Of a stretch of DNA of 12,824 bases, positions 6,478 through 12,824 are shown one piece after another. The stretch is from Pseudomonadota bacterium. GTDB taxonomy: Bacteria; Bdellovibrionota; UBA1018; CAIMNF01. The stretch is from positions 1-12,824 of the forward strand of contig JAIXVT010000003.1 of the NCBI GenBank assembly GCA_027482725.1, given 5' to 3'. Position 1 is the stretch's first letter; each line of letters opens with the position of its first letter. The translations under genes and the position numbers were made by a program. The notes beneath the pieces are model-generated. The model was not told the origin of the DNA, ran no database searches, and saw only the letters and a program-made list of their open reading frames with translations.

Positions 6478-7479
6478 TTAGGCTCTCAACTCTGTCCGTT
6501 GCCAAATGCGCTTTGGGGTCAAAAAAAATCGATTTACCCGATCTATCATTTCATCTTGGGATTGTGAGCGTTGGAACTCGCCATGCAGGACCTCGCCAAA
6601 TTCAATCCAAGGTTTGGCGTAAACTATAAAAAATTTGAGTTTTCGGAACGCTGCCGCCGTTTCGTACCAAGCAAAACAGTTTTGTATGATCTGGATAAGG
6701 TGCCGATGCACTATTGCCGATTGATCTTCTGGCGGAGGCTCTTGAGATCCCAAACCATCATAATTAAGCAGCCAAGGCTTCATCAAGAGCGCTCTTCCGA
6801 TCATGACTCGAGAGCAACGCGTCTCATTCAGCATGCGCTCAATGTCCTCCAGGCACTGTACATCTCCATTGCCGATAATGGGCCTTTTGATCTGATCCAC
6901 CGCTTTTAGAATAAGATTCCAGTTTGCGTTTCCTCTTCTTTTTTGTTCTGCGGTACGGGGATGCAGCGTTACCCAAGAGGCGCCCGCATTAAAAACCCCC
7001 TCAATGAAGGGCAGTAAGTTTTCCTGATCTTTATCGAATCCCGCGCGTAACTTAACAGAAACGGGGACTTTGGCCGATTGGACCGCGTAACGAGTCACCT
7101 GTTGTGCGTATTGAGGGTCACCCATAAGGGCTACACCATAATTGTGTTTTAATGCTTTAGATACGGGGCAACCCATGTTGATATCAATCGCGATGCAGCC
7201 AAAAGACTCCAGGTGCTGAATTGATTCGCGAATGGGCCCTTCTTCGTTTCCTAGTAACTGTGGCCCGATTCCAAGACCAATATCCTTAAAGCACAACTCT
7301 GGATTTTGATTTTCTTTTTGAGCGGGAACACGCCTTGAGTTCAGCATTTCAGACGGCCAAAGTGTTCTGCGTCCTGGGGGTAAAAACGAACCTAAACTTG
7401 CGCGAACAGCTGCGTGGGATAATCCCACCATCGGCGCAAACAAAACAGAATTCGGACAAACTTGGTCTAAAGCGTGCAC
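6478..7479 (-). CDS. tRNA-dihydrouridine synthase (Dus family)
   Basis: Dus enzymes are FMN proteins that reduce specific uridines in tRNA to dihydrouridine using NADPH. The 333-residue product has the family pattern in order: an N-terminal FAPMVGLSHAAVR barrel strand, DINMGCPV with the catalytic Cys104, VSVKLRAGF with the Lys143 expected at FMN, LHPRTAEQ (172-179) with the FMN-phosphate His173, and GNGDV (203-207) followed by MIGRALL. A C-terminal helical domain of about 90 residues follows, as usual. Whether it is DusA, B or C type is not decided by what I can see, so no symbol is given; the long GxGxQLLGN region is closest to the DusC style. The start is GTG at 7479, 12 nt after the pirin stop, with AGGT about 10 nt upstream. 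It is probably the second gene of a pirin-dus operon. Confidence 0.93.
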   Translation of the reverse strand: MHALDQVCPNSVLFAPMVGLSHAAVRASLGSFLPPGRRTLWPSEMLNSRRVPAQKENQNPELCFKDIGLGIGPQLLGNEEGPIRESIQHLESFGCIAIDINMGCPVSKALKHNYGVALMGDPQYAQQVTRYAVQSAKVPVSVKLRAGFDKDQENLLPFIEGVFNAGASWVTLHPRTAEQKRRGNANWNLILKAVDQIKRPIIGNGDVQCLEDIERMLNETRCSRVMIGRALLMKPWLLNYDGLGSQEPPPEDQSAIVHRHLIQIIQNCFAWYETAAAFRKLKFFIVYAKPWIEFGEVLHGEFQRSQSQDEMIDRVNRFFLTPKRIWQRTELRA

Positions 7480-7491
7480 AGGTATGATGAC

Positions 7492-8223
7492 CTAGTGCTT
7501 GTCGCCGTTGAGTGGATTTAACAGGAAAACAAGAAGTTTGGAGCCTTTCTCCGGCCGGAGCGTTAAGTTTTGATTTTGATCGTTTTTTTCCCACCGCGCA
7601 CCATCACCGCTTTTGAGTGGGGTGTCGCCGATGCTACACGATCCTTCCATGACTTGCACCCATGCTAAGGCGTGCCGATTCGTGGGGAGTGTCCAAGCTT
7701 GATTCTCAGAATGAGGATTCCATACCCAGATCTCTGCGTCTTGATGAATGCGGATGGCTTCCGATTCGCCCGAAGGATTACATACGACAGTCGGCAATCC
7801 TGTTGAAAATGCCGCGGAGAAATCTTTTTGCTCATATCCCGGGCGCAAGTTTTTTTGGTCCGGGAAAATCCAAAGTTGATAGAGGTGGGTGCGTTGATCT
7901 TTCAGCGCATTATACTCACTGTGTTGGATCCCTGTCCCCGCAGACATTTTTTGCACTTCGCCGGGTTTAATCAGGCCATGTCCACCAGTAGAGTCTCGGT
8001 GCTCGAGCATACCCTCTAGGACAATTGTGATAATTTCCATGTCACGGTGGCCGTGGGTGGGGAAGCCTTGCCCCCCTTGAATGTAATCTTCGTTAATGAC
8101 CCGAAGAGGCCCAACTCTCACGTGATCTGGATCTTGGTAGTCTCCAAAAGAAAAGGTATGAGCGGACTGGAGCCAGCCGTGGTCAAAGTGACCGCGATCT
8201 TCGGATTTTCGAATCTGAATCAT
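7492..8223 (-). CDS. Pirin family protein, YhhW type
   Basis: This 243-residue bicupin aligns throughout with Escherichia coli YhhW (231 residues), a pirin with quercetin 2,3-dioxygenase activity in vitro. The N-terminal cupin keeps all four metal ligands at the same positions as YhhW: His57 and His59 in FPTHGHRDME, and His101 and Glu103 in GIQHSEYN. The start is ATG 8223 (MIQIRKSEDRGHFDHGW matches MIYLRKANERGHANHGW) with GAGG 9 nt upstream. An in-frame ATG at 8256 would add 11 residues absent from YhhW and would run into the start of the divergent acetyltransferase gene, so it is rejected. The physiological role of bacterial pirins is poorly settled. Its 3' neighbour on the same strand, 12 nt after the stop, is the Dus gene, so the two are probably co-transcribed. 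Confidence 0.93.
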   Translation of the reverse strand: MIQIRKSEDRGHFDHGWLQSAHTFSFGDYQDPDHVRVGPLRVINEDYIQGGQGFPTHGHRDMEIITIVLEGMLEHRDSTGGHGLIKPGEVQKMSAGTGIQHSEYNALKDQRTHLYQLWIFPDQKNLRPGYEQKDFSAAFSTGLPTVVCNPSGESEAIRIHQDAEIWVWNPHSENQAWTLPTNRHALAWVQVMEGSCSIGDTPLKSGDGARWEKNDQNQNLTLRPEKGSKLLVFLLNPLNGDKH

Positions 8224-8245
8224 AGGGGTTATCCTCACCTTTACG

Positions 8246-8704
8246 ATGAGACTCATTTTAGCAACGTCAAGCGACCTGCCCTTAATTGTTCGTTTCCAAC
8301 TTCAAATGGCTCTGGAAACTGAACAACTTCAGTTGGATGCAAACACCGTGCACCAGGGAGTGATGAAGATACTCGATCACCCCGACTTGGGGTATTACCA
8401 AATGATTCAAATTGATTCAGAAGAGGGTTGGAAAACGGTCGGATGTTTTTTGATTCAGTGGGAATGGTCGGACTGGCGTGCTCGGCGTTGTGCTTGGTTG
8501 CATTCGGTTTATGTTTTGCCCGAATACCGAAAGCAGGGACTGTTTTCTCGAGCCTTAACCCAGCTCCAAGAAGAGCTAGGGTCAAATCCCCAGGTTTTTG
8601 GGATCCGGCTTTTTGTTGAACAGTCCAATCAGAGCGCAATTTCGGTCTATGAACGCGGTGGTTTTACCCGAGATCACTACTTTTTATACGAATGGCAAAA
8701 ATAA
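8246..8704 (+). CDS. GNAT family N-acetyltransferase
   Basis: The 152-residue product is a single GNAT domain, which transfers acetyl from acetyl-CoA to an amine; the substrate is unknown. The N-terminus (LATSSDLPLIVRFQLQMALE then TEQLQLD) is typical of one GNAT subgroup. Motif A is WLHSVYVLPEYRKQGLFSRA (84-103), with the CoA pyrophosphate loop RKQGLF; the last loop residue is Phe instead of the usual Gly or Ala, which does occur in this subgroup. Motif B is NQSAISVYERGGF (128-140). No Shine-Dalgarno is visible before ATG 8246: the nearest purine run, AGGGG at 8224-8228, is too far. The start is nevertheless favoured because the conserved N-terminal strand begins immediately after it. It diverges from the pirin gene with 22 bp between start codons. 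Confidence 0.9.
   Translation: MRLILATSSDLPLIVRFQLQMALETEQLQLDANTVHQGVMKILDHPDLGYYQMIQIDSEEGWKTVGCFLIQWEWSDWRARRCAWLHSVYVLPEYRKQGLFSRALTQLQEELGSNPQVFGIRLFVEQSNQSAISVYERGGFTRDHYFLYEWQK
8255..8260 (-). promoter_or_regulatory. Candidate -10 box of the pirin-dus operon, inside the GNAT gene
   Basis: TAAAAT on the minus strand (8260-8255) matches five of six -10 bases. It would start transcription near 8248, giving a leader of about 25 nt that includes the pirin Shine-Dalgarno. The corresponding -35 region is weak; a TTGACG lies close by but at the wrong distance. With only 22 bp between the two divergent start codons, the pirin promoter has to lie within the first codons of the acetyltransferase. 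Confidence 0.35.
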
Positions 8705-8707
8705 ACA

Positions 8708-8736
8708 TTGACGATTGAAAAAGTTTGTCCCATAAA
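8708..8736 (+). promoter_or_regulatory. Sigma70-type promoter of the small exported protein gene
   Basis: TTGACG (8708-8713, five of six) and CATAAA (8731-8736, four of six) are separated by exactly 17 nt. The -35 begins 3 nt after the stop codon of the acetyltransferase gene. Transcription would start near 8743, leaving a leader of about 30 nt with a good Shine-Dalgarno. This is the best-formed promoter in the window. Confidence 0.6.
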
Positions 8737-8754
8737 TCAACTTAATTTGTTGAT
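8736..8754. promoter_or_regulatory. Inverted repeat ATCAAC-N7-GTTGAT at the start site, possible operator
   Basis: ATCAAC (8736-8741) and GTTGAT (8749-8754) are perfect inverted copies separated by seven bases. They begin at the last base of the -10 box and cover the predicted start point, the classic place for a repressor site. As RNA it could form only a short 6-bp stem and lacks a following U tract, so it is not a terminator. The regulator is unknown. Confidence 0.35.
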
Positions 8755-8772
8755 CATCAGTCGGGAGGGATA

Positions 8773-9312
8773 ATGAAACAATCGAGCACATTGAAGTATG
8801 GAGTGAAATCTAGAGCAAGGGCTTTGGTTCAAGACCCAGCTCAATTCGTACGCAAACAAATTTTGTTTTCTAGAGTGTTATGGGGCGTTTTGTGTTTATT
8901 TGCGGTCGACTCGGAATCGCGGGCACAGCTTCTGCCTGTTTCCTCTACAAGCTCGGTGACCTGTGACGTGACCCAGGTCGTTTCCGAACCCGATCCTCGG
9001 TTTCAAGAGGTGTTTAAGGAGGATGTGGACTATAAGGTTTACCCGTGTCGGGTGGGGACAAAGAGGGCCCAAATGGCGGGAATCGGTGTGGGATTTAAAA
9101 ACAGGGGGGGAGGAATTTTTCGGTTAGACTGCCTCAGTGAAAAATTCCCGTATGGAGGATTCTCCTACTCCGGTCAGCAGATCGGGTATGAAACTTCTCG
9201 CAGAGCTGTTACCAAGTACTTTTTTTCAGAAACATCCAAATCACGTTGCTCCACTGAGGATCAGCTTCAAGCTAATGCTCATTCGGTACTCGTTATTCTT
9301 CCGACTCCCTAA
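8773..9312 (+). CDS. Small predicted exported protein with four cysteines, unknown family
   Basis: The 179-residue product starts at ATG 8773 with GGAGG at 8764-8768. It has an unusually long basic N-terminal region (about 30 residues, rich in Lys and Arg), then a hydrophobic stretch at 31-45 (LFSRVLWGVLCLFAV) and a plausible signal-peptidase site after SRA51. The remaining 128 residues contain four cysteines (64, 92, 120, 159), fit for two disulfides in the periplasm, and a Gly-rich turn GVGFKNRGGGIF. No membrane segment follows. I do not recognise the family. If the hydrophobic stretch is not cleaved it would be a single-pass anchor. Its own promoter and possible operator lie just upstream. 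Its TAA overlaps the TAG of the convergent secA-linked gene by four bases. Confidence 0.75.
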   Translation: MKQSSTLKYGVKSRARALVQDPAQFVRKQILFSRVLWGVLCLFAVDSESRAQLLPVSSTSSVTCDVTQVVSEPDPRFQEVFKEDVDYKVYPCRVGTKRAQMAGIGVGFKNRGGGIFRLDCLSEKFPYGGFSYSGQQIGYETSRRAVTKYFFSETSKSRCSTEDQLQANAHSVLVILPTP

Positions 9313-10163
9313 GATCGAGCCAACAACAACCAGGCTGTAAGTTTAACTTCAAAAAGTTGGGGAGGACTAATGAGTTGGATGTGATGGGTGACCTCGGCAA
9401 TGCCTGCCCCGCCCATGATCTTGGCTTTCGCCTGAATTTGCCGCAAACATTTTGAGTAGAATGCTGTCCACTCCGGGGATTCTTCGAAGTCAAGAACCGG
9501 AAACGAAACAACATGGACAGTAGAGATCATTTCGACCGCAAGCAGTCCCGCTCTTTGCCCCTGCTCAAGCGTAGGGTAGACCTCAACATGGGATTTCTCT
9601 TCAATAGGACTCAAAGAGGATTCCTGAAAAAGGTCCGTTTCAGAGGCATTTTGTGCGTTTTCCACGGGATCGGACTCTTCTGCCCAGGCAGGAGCCCATT
9701 TAAAATTGAGGGGAGCATCCCTGAGGTCTTGGGCAAGTTTTATCGCTTCGAATTCTGTTAATCGGGGAATAAATACTTGGTTTGATTCGATTTGGAGGTC
9801 CAAGAGATCCGAGGAGAGTGGGCCTTGTTGAGAGGATAAAAACTTTAGGAGGAGTTCACGATGTCGAGCCTCAAATTTTCCAGAAATCCATAACTTCATC
9901 TCTACCGGAGTGTGGATCTCATCGGAGGGAGAGTCGTGTCCGCTCGCAAGAAACGGGGGATCGCTTTCTACAATATCTGTTAGGCGTTGATCGATCGGAT
10001 CTGATAGCTCTGCGGGAAAACCAAAGTCTTCGTCTTTTTTTTCGCTCCCGTTGGTAATTCCAAGATCAGCTGTCGCGGGTAAGGCCTGAGGAGGGGAGAC
10101 CTCCGGGGTAAGTTCCAATTCAAATATTCCCGTGAGGTCTTTTTTTTCGGTTTCTTTCGTCAA
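9309..10163 (-). CDS. Uncharacterised acidic two-domain protein encoded directly after secA
   Basis: This 284-residue protein has no signal peptide or membrane segment. Residues 1-85 are acidic, Pro-rich and probably disordered. A first globular segment (88-157, MKLWISGKFEARH to FIPRLTEFEAIKLAQDLRDA) alternates strands and helices like a ferredoxin-type fold. A second acidic linker (158-195) leads to a C-terminal domain (203-284) with RAGLLAVEMISTV, then KAKIMGGAGIAEVTHHIQL, then FEVKLTAWLLLA. That domain recalls the small YbjQ/DUF74-type fold, in which a conserved helix ends in GAxAV; this is a weak resemblance, not an identification. The start is TTG at 10163 with GGAG 6 nt upstream, 12 nt after the secA stop, so the gene is probably co-transcribed and may be translationally coupled to secA. 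Function unknown. Confidence 0.8.
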   Translation of the reverse strand: MTKETEKKDLTGIFELELTPEVSPPQALPATADLGITNGSEKKDEDFGFPAELSDPIDQRLTDIVESDPPFLASGHDSPSDEIHTPVEMKLWISGKFEARHRELLLKFLSSQQGPLSSDLLDLQIESNQVFIPRLTEFEAIKLAQDLRDAPLNFKWAPAWAEESDPVENAQNASETDLFQESSLSPIEEKSHVEVYPTLEQGQRAGLLAVEMISTVHVVSFPVLDFEESPEWTAFYSKCLRQIQAKAKIMGGAGIAEVTHHIQLISPPQLFEVKLTAWLLLARS

Positions 10164-10175
10164 CTTAATCTCCGT

Positions 10176-12824
10176 CTATGCCCCATGGCATCGCTTATAC
10201 TTTTTTCCGCTGCCGCACGGGCATGGGTCATTCCGCCCTAATTGTAGTCCCGAATAAGGAGATGCAATCGAGTCGGGAAGGGCGTTCGGAGGAGGAGTCT
10301 CTGTTGCGAGCGACTTTACCGCATTTTTTACAGGAGCTTCTTTGATCTGCTGAATTGCATTGTCTTCTTCTTCAAAGTTTACGGGGCTATCCTCAGTGAT
10401 CTGCACGGCAAAAACTTTACGAACAACATCTCCAGATATTTGGCGCATCATCATTTCAAAGTATTTGAAGCCTTGTTTTTTATACTCCACCAACGGATCT
10501 TTTTGCCCGTAACCCTGAAGCCCGATTCCGTCTCGTAAGTGATCCATAGCCAACAGATGATCTTTCCACAATTGGTCAATGGTGGATAACAACACCATTT
10601 TCTCGACTTGGCCCATCATATCTGCGCCGTAGAGGTCGTACTTGGATGAATACGCTTGATGGTAAGTTTCGGCGATTTTTTTACGGAGAACTTCACCGGT
10701 AAGAGGTGCGATATCCTTGTTGGTGAGCTGCGTTTGCACAGAGTACATGACCAACACGGCCTCATTCAGATCTTTGAGTTGTTCAGGGGATAGTTCGGAA
10801 GATCCACGTAACTTTCCTCCGGGAAAAAAATCCTCGCCGATTGCATCGGCAATTTCCTGTGCCATCGATAGAACCATTTCGCGAAGTTGACTTTGCGCCA
10901 AAACCTCACGACGCCAAGAGTATACGACTTTTCGCTGTTGGTTCATCACATCATCATATTCTAGTAAGTGCTTGCGAATGTCGTAGTTGTGAGCCTCGAC
11001 CTTGCGTTGCGCATTGGCTACGGATTTATTGATCCACGGGTGCTCAATGGGCGCATCGTCTTCCATAAAACGTTTGATATTTGCACCGCCAAAAATTCGC
11101 ATTAAATCATCGTCAAGAGAGAGAAAAAATTTACTCTTCCCGGGATCTCCTTGTCGTCCGGCACGGCCTCGAAGTTGATTGTCAATTCGTCGTGATTCGT
11201 GGCGTTCTGTGCCAATGATGAATAGTCCTCCGAGTCGCTTCACTTCCTCTCGGTCAGATTCTACTTGTCCGCGCCACTTTTGAATTGCAGCGTCGGTTTT
11301 TGCTTGCCACTCCTGACGTTGTTCTTCTGTTGCGTCCATCGGAAGTGTTCCGGCTTCAAGGCGGGCAATAAAGTCAGCATTGCCTCCGAGTAAGATATCG
11401 GTACCGCGTCCCGCCATATTGGTGGCAATTGTTACCGTTCCCTTTCTCCCTGCTTGCGCTACGATTTCGGCCTCGCGCTCGTTCTGCTTGGCGTTGAGCA
11501 CATTGTGCTTGATTCCCTCTCGTTTGAGTAAATCCGAGAGTTTTTCTGATTTTTCTACAGAGATGGTTCCCACCAAAACGGGCTGACCGGAAAGGTTTGC
11601 TGATTTAATTTCTTCGACAATGGCCTTGAGTTTGGATGCTTCCGATTTATAAATCACATCGGATTCGTCTTTCCGAATCATCGCTTTATTCGTCGGGATA
11701 ATCGTGACATCGAGGTTGTAAATTTGCTTAAATTCGGTGGCTTCGGTGTCGGCAGTTCCGGTCATTCCCGAGAGTTTTTTATACATACGGAAATAGTTCT
11801 GGAAGGTGATGGTGGCAAGAGTTTGATTTTCACTCTCGATTTCAACCCCCTCCTTGGCCTCAACGGCTTGGTGAAGTCCGTCGCTCCAGCGTCTCCCGGG
11901 CATGAGGCGTCCCGTGAATTCATCAATGATGAGAACTTCTCCGTCTCTCACCACATAATCAACATCGCGTTTAAAGATAACGTGAGCTTTAAGGGCTTGG
12001 TGGACGTGGTGTAAAATCTGAATGTTGGTCGGATCGTAAAGGTTCTTTACGCCTAAACGGGACTCCATTTTGTCGACACCAGCTTCGAGCAGGGTCACTG
12101 ATCGTGCTTTTTCATCCACAGTGTAATCGACGTCTTTTTGTAGCCCTCCATCAGAACGGAGTTGGCGATCGATAATGTAGTAAAGATCGGTGCGATCTTC
12201 ACTAGGGCCGCTAATAATCAGTGGCGTGCGCGCCTCATCGATCAAAATAGAGTCGACCTCATCTACGATGGCGTAATTTAAATCGCGTTGAACATAATCC
12301 TCGAGACGAAACTTCATGTTGTCCCTCAGGTAATCAAATCCGAATTCATTATTGGTTCCGTAAGTGATGTCACAAGCATAGTTACGCTTGCGCTGGGCAT
12401 CGCTGAGTCCATGAACGATGATGCCAGTGGTTAAACCCAGAAACCCGTAAAGCTGAGACATCCACTCGGCATCCCGCTTTGCTAGGTAATCGTTCACGGT
12501 AACCACGTGAACACCTTTTCCGGCAAGAGCGTTAAGGTAGGTCGGGAGGGTGGCGACAAGCGTTTTTCCTTCGCCTGTTTTCATCTCTGCGATTCGTCCG
12601 CGGTGGAGGGTAATGCCGCCGATCAGTTGCACATCGTAGTGACGCATTCCGATAACGCGCTTTGATGCTTCTCGGGCAGTGGCGAAAGCTTCGGGGAGGA
12701 TATCGTCTAAAGTTTTTCCCTCAGAGAGAAGCGCTCTCAGTTTAGGCGTTTGTGCTTTGAGTTCGTCGTTACTGAGTTTTGTGAACTGGGGTTCGAGCGC
12801 GTTAATTTTTTGGACCAATGGCGC
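10176..12824 (-). CDS. secA: Preprotein translocase ATPase SecA, N-terminus beyond the window
   Basis: SecA drives proteins through SecYEG across the inner membrane by ATP hydrolysis. The frame is open at the window edge; the first visible codons read A-P-L-V-Q-K-I-N. Comparison with Escherichia coli SecA (offset 23 at both Walker motifs) shows about 21 residues are missing, so the TTG at 12818 is not the start. Numbering from that codon, visible motifs are Walker A TGEGKT (81-86), the DEAD-like DEVDSILIDEAR (186-197), the preprotein cross-linking domain (about 205-345), NBD2 with ATNMAGRGTDILLGGN (465-480) and the arginine-finger region QLRGRAGRQGDPG (548-560). The C-terminal tail ends in a SEC-C zinc motif, CPCGSGKKYKRCH (866-878), which binds SecB and ribosomes. 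Total length would be about 903 residues, normal for the family. An unrecognised gene follows 12 nt downstream. Confidence 0.98.
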   Translation of the reverse strand, partial: APLVQKINALEPQFTKLSNDELKAQTPKLRALLSEGKTLDDILPEAFATAREASKRVIGMRHYDVQLIGGITLHRGRIAEMKTGEGKTLVATLPTYLNALAGKGVHVVTVNDYLAKRDAEWMSQLYGFLGLTTGIIVHGLSDAQRKRNYACDITYGTNNEFGFDYLRDNMKFRLEDYVQRDLNYAIVDEVDSILIDEARTPLIISGPSEDRTDLYYIIDRQLRSDGGLQKDVDYTVDEKARSVTLLEAGVDKMESRLGVKNLYDPTNIQILHHVHQALKAHVIFKRDVDYVVRDGEVLIIDEFTGRLMPGRRWSDGLHQAVEAKEGVEIESENQTLATITFQNYFRMYKKLSGMTGTADTEATEFKQIYNLDVTIIPTNKAMIRKDESDVIYKSEASKLKAIVEEIKSANLSGQPVLVGTISVEKSEKLSDLLKREGIKHNVLNAKQNEREAEIVAQAGRKGTVTIATNMAGRGTDILLGGNADFIARLEAGTLPMDATEEQRQEWQAKTDAAIQKWRGQVESDREEVKRLGGLFIIGTERHESRRIDNQLRGRAGRQGDPGKSKFFLSLDDDLMRIFGGANIKRFMEDDAPIEHPWINKSVANAQRKVEAHNYDIRKHLLEYDDVMNQQRKVVYSWRREVLAQSQLREMVLSMAQEIADAIGEDFFPGGKLRGSSELSPEQLKDLNEAVLVMYSVQTQLTNKDIAPLTGEVLRKKIAETYHQAYSSKYDLYGADMMGQVEKMVLLSTIDQLWKDHLLAMDHLRDGIGLQGYGQKDPLVEYKKQGFKYFEMMMRQISGDVVRKVFAVQITEDSPVNFEEEDNAIQQIKEAPVKNAVKSLATETPPPNALPDSIASPYSGLQLGRNDPCPCGSGKKYKRCHGA

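Noticed and set aside
6457..6480. Possible terminator after the Dus gene (AAGC/GCTT around GGCCGG).
   Set aside because: The stem is only four pairs with a long loop and a short T run; too weak to support.
8224..8256. Longer pirin start at ATG 8256.
   Set aside because: The extra 11 residues do not match YhhW, and ATG 8223 has a proper SD and aligns with the family start.
8253..8639. Minus-strand open frame of 128 codons.
   Set aside because: It is antisense to the acetyltransferase, which shows clear GNAT motifs; no SD or domain is visible in the antisense frame.
12816..12818. TTG at 12818 as the secA start.
   Set aside because: SecA alignment shows about 21 further residues are expected, and the frame stays open to the window edge, so the gene continues outside.
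1..12824. A novel defence, mobile or secondary-metabolite system in this window.
   Set aside because: No transposase, integrase, nuclease, toxin-antitoxin pair, repeat array or biosynthetic cluster is visible; most genes are ordinary housekeeping families.

Overview
The window (12,824 bp, GC close to one half) reads as chromosomal backbone of a Gram-negative bacterium. It holds eleven protein-coding genes packed at high density, with no mobile element, phage gene, CRISPR array, tRNA or rRNA. No gene-free stretch exceeds about 215 bp. SecA with a SEC-C zinc tail, a YhhW-type pirin, a KimA-type potassium importer, an RRM/RGG protein and several predicted exported proteins of unknown family would suit a bdellovibrio-like or other former deltaproteobacterial lineage. 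That placement is only a guess from overall character; no single gene proves it.

Layout. Bases 1-789 (-) hold the 5' part of a predicted exported protein cut by the window edge. It diverges across a 214-bp AT-rich gap from a secreted beta-propeller-like protein (1004-2653, +). A long minus-strand block follows: purB (2650-3954), an RRM/RGG RNA-binding protein (4043-4423), a KimA-family potassium transporter (4587-6413), a tRNA-dihydrouridine synthase (6478-7479) and a pirin (7492-8223). The last two look like an operon, pirin first. A divergent plus-strand pair comes next: a GNAT acetyltransferase (8246-8704) and a small cysteine-containing exported protein (8773-9312). Finally a minus-strand unit has secA (10176 to beyond 12824) followed 12 nt later by an unrecognised acidic two-domain protein (9309-10163).

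How the genes work together. This is a set of housekeeping functions rather than one pathway: purine synthesis (PurB), RNA binding, potassium uptake (KimA), tRNA modification (Dus), and protein export (SecA), which would serve the three predicted exported proteins. Two terminators are visible on the minus strand, after the RRM gene and after kimA. Both convergent gene pairs overlap by exactly four bases at their stop codons.

I did not find a convincing new multi-gene system. The most interesting signals are: (i) two genes, purB and the propeller protein, that lack a Shine-Dalgarno sequence and share the same -10-like element (TAnACTCA, then 4 nt, then ATG), suggesting leaderless transcripts; (ii) the two identical 4-nt stop overlaps; (iii) a very tight divergent pirin/GNAT start region; (iv) the uncharacterised gene coupled to secA; and (v) an inverted repeat sited like an operator in front of the small exported protein.
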